From Burkholderiales bacterium (GTDB lineage: Bacteria > Pseudomonadota > Gammaproteobacteria > Burkholderiales > Burkholderiaceae_F): 64,000 nucleotides of DNA. A program made the position numbers and the translations under genes. This document shows, piece by piece, positions 58,375 to 64,000 of the stretch (position 1 is its first letter; every line of letters starts with the position of its first letter). The stretch is taken from assembly GCA_020248785.1 (NCBI GenBank), contig JADCGX010000130.1, forward strand, positions 1-64,000, given 5' to 3'. The notes under the pieces are model-generated. The model did not search any database and was not told where the DNA came from. It saw only the letters and a program-made list of their open reading frames with translations.

Positions 58375-59361
58375 ATGGACGACACCCTGCAAACGCTGCT
58401 GAACGAGCAGCTGACCCTGCCGCCCGAGTACCACAACGGCCTCAGCAGCCACTTGCCGATGGCGCTGCACGCGCTGCACGCGCTCGGCGCCGGGCCGTCG
58501 CGCCTGCGTGCCTTCTACGGCAGCGACGCCGCGCGATTCCAAGGCCGCCGCGCCGCGCCACCGGCGCCGCCGCCGGCCGACTGGCTGGCGCTGCGCGGGC
58601 AGATCGATGCGTTCCCGGCGCTTCAGGCGCACTTCGCACGAGCCATCGCGCGGGACGGTACGGACCTGACGCTGCACGCCGCCGTGCACGTCCTGATTCC
58701 GGGAGTGGCTGCGGCGGCACTCCACGGCGCGATCCGCACCGCGCATGCGGTGGAGGCCGGGCACGCGGGCGAACTGGCTGCGGCGCTGGCCTACTGGGCG
58801 GCCTGCTGGTCAGCACTGCCGCCCGTGCGGGCCGCCACAGGCGGTGAGCCCTTCGACCGCTGGACCGAAAGGCTGCAACTGACCGGCGACCAGTGGCAGC
58901 CCGGGCCAGGACTTATCTCCGCCGGGATGCGGCTGGCCGCCGAGACCACGGCGTGGCAGGAGCTCGTCGCTGCGCCGTCGCTGCCACCCGATCCACTGGC
59001 GGCACTGGCACGCTTTGCCGCCGCCCGCTACGCCGCCACGCGCAACTTCACGGTGCTGCACCTCGTGACCGGTTGCCGCGCGCTGCAGGTGCTGGCGCCG
59101 TGGTGCGACGCGCAGGTCGTGGCGCACGCGTTGCGGGCCTACGTGGCCGCCTACCTGGCCAGCGGCGTCGGCAGCCGGCACACCCAGCCCCGGCTGGCGC
59201 CACCCGACTGGCCGACCCTGCACGCCGGCGCGATCGCCAGCGACGACGACCACATCGTCAAGCTCGTGCACGCCGCCACCGACTGGGCTGCCCGCTGTGG
59301 CGGCGACGACGGCCCGTGGCGCGCTGCCGCCGCCACGGCGTTGGCGGCGCGGTCGGCATAG
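58375..59361 (+). CDS. questin-oxidase-like protein (DUF4243)
   Basis: A 328-residue protein of the questin oxidase-like family (PF14027). The family N-terminus is PEYHNGLSSHLPMALHALHA, then SRLRAFYGSDAARF. His/Asp-rich positions follow in VHVLIPGVAAAALHGAIRTA, RNFTVLHLVTGCRALQVLAP and the end DDDHIVKLVHAATDWA. Fungal questin oxidase opens an anthraquinone ring (Baeyer-Villiger-type) without an obvious cofactor. In bacteria the family is uncharacterised. Strong AAGGAG ribosome site; SoxR box directly upstream. Confidence 0.78.
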   Translation: MDDTLQTLLNEQLTLPPEYHNGLSSHLPMALHALHALGAGPSRLRAFYGSDAARFQGRRAAPPAPPPADWLALRGQIDAFPALQAHFARAIARDGTDLTLHAAVHVLIPGVAAAALHGAIRTAHAVEAGHAGELAAALAYWAACWSALPPVRAATGGEPFDRWTERLQLTGDQWQPGPGLISAGMRLAAETTAWQELVAAPSLPPDPLAALARFAAARYAATRNFTVLHLVTGCRALQVLAPWCDAQVVAHALRAYVAAYLASGVGSRHTQPRLAPPDWPTLHAGAIASDDDHIVKLVHAATDWAARCGGDDGPWRAAAATALAARSA

Positions 59362-59665
59362 ACCGGGTCCTTGGCAGACGAGATCAATTCCTTCCGCCGC
59401 GTACCCAAGGCCGCACACCATCGCGACGGTGGAGTTGTCGGCCGGTGCTCCCTGCTGCTGCCCTCCGACGGAAGCAGTCGCTCCTCGTTGGGCGCAGGCG
59501 CCACCCGACTCGCACAACCATTCGAACATCTGCTCGCTGTGACAGTGTGCGCGCAGTCTTGCGGGATGTGCGCAAGCGCAACGCGCTGAGCGCACTGCTG
59601 TCGATTACGCTCCAGGCCAACGGTGACCTTGTACGAGTAGCGAGCTGTCAATGCCTGGACAAATC
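59362..59665. other. intergenic region, no gene recognised
   Basis: 304 bp between the questin-oxidase-like gene and the broken CPBP gene. Readings on both strands are short and without family features. No terminator was seen. Confidence 0.45.
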
Positions 59666-60517
59666 ATGCGTAAGGCTCTCTTCTTCGTCGCCTTGGCGTA
59701 CGCCTATACGTGGGCAATTCTCTTCGTTGCGCTCCACTTCTAAAGAGAGGACCCATCGCCCGAGCGTTTCGCGCACATCCTCCCTTGGATCCTCGCTGCA
59801 TCCTTCGGGCCTTTGATCAGCGGGCTTGCAACAACGGCGCTATTCGACGGTTCGGCGGCCACCAAGCGCCTTGCTCGCAGCCTCGTGTGGTTCAAGACGT
59901 CGGCCTCCGCCCACATCATCGCCGTGCTCGTGCCCATCGCTACCGCAGCAGGGGCCACATTGACGTTCATCGCAACCGACGTGCTGCCTACGCCGACCCT
60001 CGGAGTCGCTGGGTTGTTTCTTGCGATCAGCATCGCGGGAATCCTGCCTGGCCTTGTTGGCGGGCCACTCGGGGAAGAGCTTGGCTGGCGCGGCGTCCTG
60101 CTCCCGGTACTGATGGAGCGGCTGACTCCACTGGCGGCAGCGATCGTCCTTGCGCCCATCTGGGCGGCATGGCACGGACCTGCGTTCCTCATGAGCGAGT
60201 GGCGGTCTGGAACGCCTTTGAGCGTGTTCGTTCCGATCTATCTGGTCAGCGTGTTCGGGCTGTCCATGCTGTTGACTGCCGTGCGAATCAAGTCGCCCAA
60301 CAGTCTTGTCCCTTCCATACTCGGCCACAGCGCTCACAACACGGCACAAGGCGCATTAGCCGCGCCAAGACTCACTGAAGTCATCTCGGTGCAGTACGCA
60401 GCGCAGATCGGCTGGTCCATAGCAAGCTTGCTGCTGGTCGCTGGATTCGCCGCGCTGGCCGCGACTTCGGGCAGCTGGAAGACATCGGCAGCACCAGCGC
60501 AGGTTGCACGGGACTAG
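59666..60517 (+). pseudogene. CPBP intramembrane protease gene with a premature stop
   Basis: The reading starts MRKALFFVALAYAYTWAILF, is interrupted by TAA at 59741-59743 (codon 26), and continues in the same frame through REDPSPERFAHILPWILAAS to the end. The C-terminal 230 residues have the three CPBP motifs GPLGEELGWRGVLLPVL (EExxxR), PIWAAWHGPAF (HxxxF) and SILGHSAHNTAQ (HxxxN). These are membrane metalloproteases, often for prenylated or signal-peptide-like substrates. A single base change would restore the gene. A shorter protein from a TTG at 59813 could still be made, lacking the first helix. Confidence 0.75.
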
Positions 60518-60698
60518 TGCCTCAGCTACACAGACGTGCAACCTGTCCCGTGGGCGGAGCTTGATGGGCGACCCTTTCGCACTTCCGCGCGTGGCCGATC
60601 GTTGCTGACCAGGACGCTGGAAAGCGGCCATAGAAGCGAATGTCCGTGTGGTCGTCCAGATGCGCGCGTCCGTCTCGTGTGGTCAGCCAAGTGCGGTG

Positions 60699-60917
60699 TC
60701 AGTGGTCAAGTTGACCGGCGCCAGCAGCCAGACGCTTTGCTAGCAGCGCGAAGCCGGCATCGACGCCCGACGGCGACAGTTCGCCACGCGTCGCTGCAAC
60801 AAGCAACCGACGCAGACGCTGTGGCTGTGGCTCGACGACGCCACCGAAAAACACCTCACCGCGTGCATGCAGCAGCAGCGTCGAAAAGGTTTGATAGGCA
60901 CGAACGGCATCAGTCAT
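60699..60917 (-). CDS. small hypothetical protein
   Basis: 72 residues, MTDAVRAYQTFSTLLLHARG ... RLRRLLVAATRGELSPSGVD. It has a clear AAGGAG Shine-Dalgarno 8-9 nt upstream of the ATG at 60917, which is the main support. No membrane segment or known family. The 595 bp between the CPBP gene and the second sbp gene hold nothing else recognisable. Confidence 0.5.
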   Translation of the reverse strand: MTDAVRAYQTFSTLLLHARGEVFFGGVVEPQPQRLRRLLVAATRGELSPSGVDAGFALLAKRLAAGAGQLDH

Positions 60918-61112
60918 CGCACGCACTCCTTGCTGATCGCGATTGCAGCACCCCGCCACGGGACCAGGGCGGTGCGAACGTCATATCGACATGCCACAAG
61001 CGCTGGGTCGGCATAGAACTGCAGACGATGACGGCCAAGCGAAAAGATATGAGGGGCATTGGCTGCGCTCCGTAACCTCCGGCATCCAAGAACCCTGGCA
61101 CAAGAAGATCCG

Positions 61113-62114
61113 ATGAAGCCCCTGAAGACCCTCTTGCTGGCGCTACTGCTCCTGGCTGGCGGCGCCTCCGCGCAGACCACGCTGCTCAACGTCAGCTATG
61201 ACGTGATGCGCGACTTCTACAAGGATCTCAATCCTGCGTTCCAGAAGCACTGGAAGGCCAGGAGCGGCCAGGAGGTCACGGTCCAGATGTCGCACGGCGG
61301 CTCCAGCAGGCAGGCCCGCGCGGTGGCCGATGGCCTGGAGGCCGACGTCATCACGATGAATCAGCACAACGACATCGACCTGCTCGCGCAGCGCGGCGGG
61401 CTGGTGCCGGCCGACTGGGCCAAGCGACTGCCGAACAACAGTGCGCCGTTCACGTCGGCCACGGTCTTCATCGTGCGCAAGGGCAACCCGAAAGGGATCA
61501 AGGACTGGCCGGACCTCGTCAAGGAGGGCGTCCAGGTGATCATTCCCAATCCGAAGACCTCGGGCAATGGGCGCTACACCTACCTGAATGGCTGGGCCTT
61601 TGCTCAGAAGCAGCCCGGCGGCAACGCACAGAAGGCGGAAGAGTTCGTGACGCGGCTGTTCCGCAACGTGCCTGTGCTCGATACCGGTGGACGCGGCGCC
61701 ACCAGCACCTTCATCCAGCGCAACATCGGCGACGTGCTGGTCACCTTCGAGAACGAGGCCGAACTCATCGCCCGCGAGTTCGGCCGCGGCGGCTTCGAGG
61801 TCGTCTATCCGTCGCTCACCTTCCTCGTGGAACCGCCAGTGTCCGTGGTCGACAAGGTGGTCGACAAGAAAGGCACGCGCGCCGCAGCGCAGGCGTACCT
61901 GGAGTACCTGTACTCCGCCGAGGGGCAGGAGATCGCCGCGCAGAACTACCTGCGGCCACGCAACGCCGAGGTGGCGAAGAGGCACGCCGACAAGTTTCCG
62001 GCACTAAGGACTGTGAGCATCGACGAGTTCGGCGGCTGGCAGCAGGCGCAAAAAACGCACTTCGACGACGGTGGCATCTTCGATCGCGTGATCGCCGCGG
62101 CGGGGAAGAAGTGA
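61113..62114 (+). CDS. sbp: sulfate ABC transporter substrate-binding protein (second copy)
   Basis: A 333-residue sulfate/thiosulfate-binding protein (signal MKPLKTLLLALLLLAGGASA). Motifs: TTLLNVSYDVMRDFYKDLNP, QMSHGGSSRQARAVADGLEA, VIIPNPKTSGNGRYTYLNGW, KKGTRAAAQAYLEYLYSAEG. It directly precedes cysT and cysW and is therefore the cognate binding protein of this transporter. Start ATG 61113, since the upstream reading is not a signal sequence. Confidence 0.96.
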   Translation: MKPLKTLLLALLLLAGGASAQTTLLNVSYDVMRDFYKDLNPAFQKHWKARSGQEVTVQMSHGGSSRQARAVADGLEADVITMNQHNDIDLLAQRGGLVPADWAKRLPNNSAPFTSATVFIVRKGNPKGIKDWPDLVKEGVQVIIPNPKTSGNGRYTYLNGWAFAQKQPGGNAQKAEEFVTRLFRNVPVLDTGGRGATSTFIQRNIGDVLVTFENEAELIAREFGRGGFEVVYPSLTFLVEPPVSVVDKVVDKKGTRAAAQAYLEYLYSAEGQEIAAQNYLRPRNAEVAKRHADKFPALRTVSIDEFGGWQQAQKTHFDDGGIFDRVIAAAGKK

Positions 62115-62150
62115 GCGTTGCAGAACCGTCGATTGACAGGACTGTGTCTG

Positions 62151-62210
62151 ACCACAGAGACACAGAAGGCCCAGAGAACTTCAAGCGCAGGGGCTCCGTT
62201 TCTCTGTGGT
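62151..62210. repeat. inverted repeat in the sbp-cysT gap
   Basis: ACCACAGAGA (62151-62160) and TCTCTGTGGT (62201-62210) are perfect 10-bp inverted arms 40 bp apart; CACAG follows the first and GTTTC precedes the second. CCACAGAGA-type arms recur in dispersed elements of many bacteria. In the transcript they could form a hairpin between sbp and cysT. Confidence 0.7.
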
Positions 62211-62226
62211 TGAGACGGGTCTCTGC

Positions 62227-63066
62227 ATGAGTGCCGTCCTCACCTGGGCGCGCCCGCGCCGCTCGGTGCTGCCGGGCTTCGGCCCGGCCATGGGCTACAC
62301 GCTGTTCTATCTCAGCTTGATCGTGCTGATCCCGCTGGCCGCGCTGGCCCTGAAGACGGCAACGCTGACCTGGGACGCATTCTGGGCAACGGTCACCGAT
62401 CCACGCGTGCTCGCGTCCTATCGACTATCGTTCGGCGCGTCGCTGATCGCCGCCCTGGTCAACCTGGTCGCTGGCGTCATCGTGGCCTGGGTGCTGGTGC
62501 GCTACGACTTCCCGGGCAAACGCCTGGTGGATGCCTTCGTCGACCTGCCGTTCGCGCTGCCCACCGCTGTCGCCGGCATCGCGCTGACCGCGCTCTACGC
62601 CCCCAACGGCTGGCTTGGCGAGCCGCTTGCCGCACTGGGCATCAAGGTCGCCTTCACGCCGCTGGGCGTGCTGATCGCGCTGATCTTCATCGGCCTGCCC
62701 TTCGTGGTGCGCACGGTGCAACCCGTGCTCGAGGATCTGGACAAGGAACTCGAAGAGGCGGCGGCGTCGCTGGGAGCTTCGCGCTGGCAGGCCTTCACCA
62801 AGGTGGTCTTGCCGCTGCTGCTGCCCGCGATCCTGACGGGCTTCGTGCTCGCACTGTCGCGTGCCATCGGCGAGTTCGGATCGGTGATCTTCATCGCCGG
62901 CAACATGCCCTTCGTCTCGGAGATCGCCCCGCTGCTCATCATCACCAAGCTGGAGCAGTACGACTACGCGGGCGCAACCGCGATCGCGACGGTGATGCTC
63001 GTGATCTCGTTCGCGCTGATCCTGGTCGTCAACCTGCTGCAGAAGTGGCGGCAGCGGAGGGCATGA
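62227..63066 (+). CDS. cysT: sulfate ABC transporter permease CysT (CysU)
   Basis: A 279-residue permease with six membrane helices. The EAA loop is [20 protein letters not shown]. Other family features: [20 protein letters not shown] and [20 protein letters not shown]. With CysW and a CysA ATPase it imports sulfate/thiosulfate. ATG 62227 ([12 protein letters not shown]) is chosen; its stop overlaps the cysW start. Confidence 0.96.
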   Translation: MSAVLTWARPRRSVLPGFGPAMGYTLFYLSLIVLIPLAALALKTATLTWDAFWATVTDPRVLASYRLSFGASLIAALVNLVAGVIVAWVLVRYDFPGKRLVDAFVDLPFALPTAVAGIALTALYAPNGWLGEPLAALGIKVAFTPLGVLIALIFIGLPFVVRTVQPVLEDLDKELEEAAASLGASRWQAFTKVVLPLLLPAILTGFVLALSRAIGEFGSVIFIAGNMPFVSEIAPLLIITKLEQYDYAGATAIATVMLVISFALILVVNLLQKWRQRRA

Positions 63067-63992
63067 TGGCCAAGCCGATCAAGCTCCTCGCGCCGGCGAC
63101 CGCCACCCGGGAACCGGTGTGGGTGCGCGTGCTGCTCACCACCATCGCGCTGGGCTTTCTCGCGCTGTTCATCCTGCTGCCGCTGGTGACGGTGTTCGTC
63201 GAGGCACTGCGGCGAGGCTGGGAGGTCTACTTCGCGGCCATCGTCGAGCCCGACGCCGTCGCCGCCATCACGCTGACGCTCATGGTGGCCGCGATCGCGG
63301 TGCCGCTGAACGTGGTGTTCGGCGTGGCGGCGGCCTGGGCCATCACCAAGTTCGAGTTCCGCGGCAAGCAGTTCCTGATCACCCTGATCGACCTGCCGTT
63401 CTCCGTCTCGCCCGTGGTGGCTGGCCTTGTCTACGTGCTGGTGTTCGGCGCGCAGGGCTGGCTGGGCCCCTGGCTGCAGGCGAACGACATCAAGGTGATC
63501 TTCGCCCTGCCCGGCCTGGTGCTGGCGACGGTCTTCGTCACCTTCCCGTTCGTGGCACGCGAACTGATCCCGCTGATGCAGTCGCAGGGCACGGAGGAGG
63601 AGGAAGCGGCTCTGACGCTGGGCGCCTCGGGCTGGCGCACCTTCTGGGCAGTGACGCTGCCCAACATCAAGTGGGGCCTGCTCTACGGCGTGATCCTGTG
63701 CAATGCGCGGGCGATGGGTGAGTTCGGCGCCGTGAGCGTGGTGTCCGGCCACATCCGCGGGCAGACCAACACCATCCCGCTGCACGTGGAGATCCTCTAC
63801 AACGAGTACCAATTCGCGGCCGCGTTCGCGGTGGCGTCGATCCTGGCACTGCTGGCGCTGGTGACGCTGGCGATCAAGAGTTCCATCGAGTGGCGCGACG
63901 AGCGCGCGCAGGAGGCGGCCAGTCGCAATGCGGCCGCCGAGGACAGCGACGTCCTGCGCGCCCGCGTCGCTGTTCCCGCCTTGAGCACGTAG
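63063..63992 (+). CDS. cysW: sulfate ABC transporter permease CysW
   Basis: A 309-residue permease, partner of Cys[24 protein letters not shown] loop [20 protein letters not shown] and [20 protein letters not shown] are diagnostic. The first ATG (63063) forms an ATGA overlap with the cysT stop; the next codon is also ATG (63066). A cysA ATPase gene is expected just beyond the window. Confidence 0.96.
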   Translation: MMAKPIKLLAPATATREPVWVRVLLTTIALGFLALFILLPLVTVFVEALRRGWEVYFAAIVEPDAVAAITLTLMVAAIAVPLNVVFGVAAAWAITKFEFRGKQFLITLIDLPFSVSPVVAGLVYVLVFGAQGWLGPWLQANDIKVIFALPGLVLATVFVTFPFVARELIPLMQSQGTEEEEAALTLGASGWRTFWAVTLPNIKWGLLYGVILCNARAMGEFGAVSVVSGHIRGQTNTIPLHVEILYNEYQFAAAFAVASILALLALVTLAIKSSIEWRDERAQEAASRNAAAEDSDVLRARVAVPALST

Positions 63993-64000
63993 CGCCAAGG

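Overview
The window is high-GC chromosomal DNA of a betaproteobacterium of the order Burkholderiales that carries genes for anoxygenic phototrophy. Three layouts point to this group: a pyruvate dehydrogenase locus whose E3 subunit has its own lipoyl domain, a hemCDXY cluster divergent from ppc, and a cysI-DUF934-cysH-cysD-cysN-cobA operon divergent from sulfate-uptake genes. Five bacteriochlorophyll genes (bchO, bchJ, bchE, bchD, bchI) indicate a purple phototroph in the Rubrivivax/Rhodoferax/Roseateles sphere. No rRNA, tRNA, CRISPR array, intact insertion sequence or prophage was recognised.

Layout. 1-4.1 kb: a broken lipoprotein gene, an FMN-dependent alpha-hydroxyacid dehydrogenase, an SlyD-type isomerase, a DUF2459 protein and rpiA. 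4.1-5.4 kb: a G8-domain beta-helix protein. 5.5-16.6 kb: lpdA, aceF and aceE on the minus strand, a decayed amino-acid-binding-protein gene, then a divergent PAS histidine kinase and FixJ-type regulator. 16.6-18.5 kb: a repeat-rich lipoprotein with an 11-bp tandem array in its leader, and a DUF4124 protein. 18.8-27.4 kb: the photosynthesis segment bchI-bchD and bchE-bchJ-bchO, with an SbtA-like bicarbonate permease and a LysR regulator between the two operons. TGT-N12-ACA sites of the PpsR/CrtJ type lie in front of both bchI and bchE.

27.5-35.4 kb: housekeeping and small genes (VOC protein, CopD-like, ribosomal-protein-L16-hydroxylase-like cupin, a Pro/Ala-rich lipoprotein, dusA, a methyltransferase, DUF2788, DUF2189, an orphan TRAP binding protein). 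35.4-42.6 kb: hemY, hemX, hemD and hemC, then ppc. 42.7-44.9 kb: an EgtB/SenA-type oxidase and EgtD. 45-47.5 kb: small membrane, DCC and HAD proteins and a DUF2238 protein preceded by a repeat-encoded leader peptide. 47.9-54.1 kb: the assimilatory sulfate reduction operon. 54.3-64 kb: two paralogous sulfate-binding proteins and cysTW. The two binding-protein genes are separated by a segment with a triple-rhodanese protein, a SoxR / questin-oxidase-like divergon and a CPBP protease gene broken by a stop codon.

How the parts fit. hemCD supply uroporphyrinogen III, which feeds heme, siroheme (cobA, for the sulfite reductase in the same operon) and bacteriochlorophyll (bchID, bchE, bchJ). The sulfur genes take sulfate to sulfide via APS: the CysH cysteines indicate the iron-sulfur APS reductase and no APS kinase gene is present. 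The observations most worth following are the SoxR-box/questin-oxidase divergon, the bicarbonate permease nested in the bch genes, the SenA-like EgtB, and the MAHV-repeat leader peptide.
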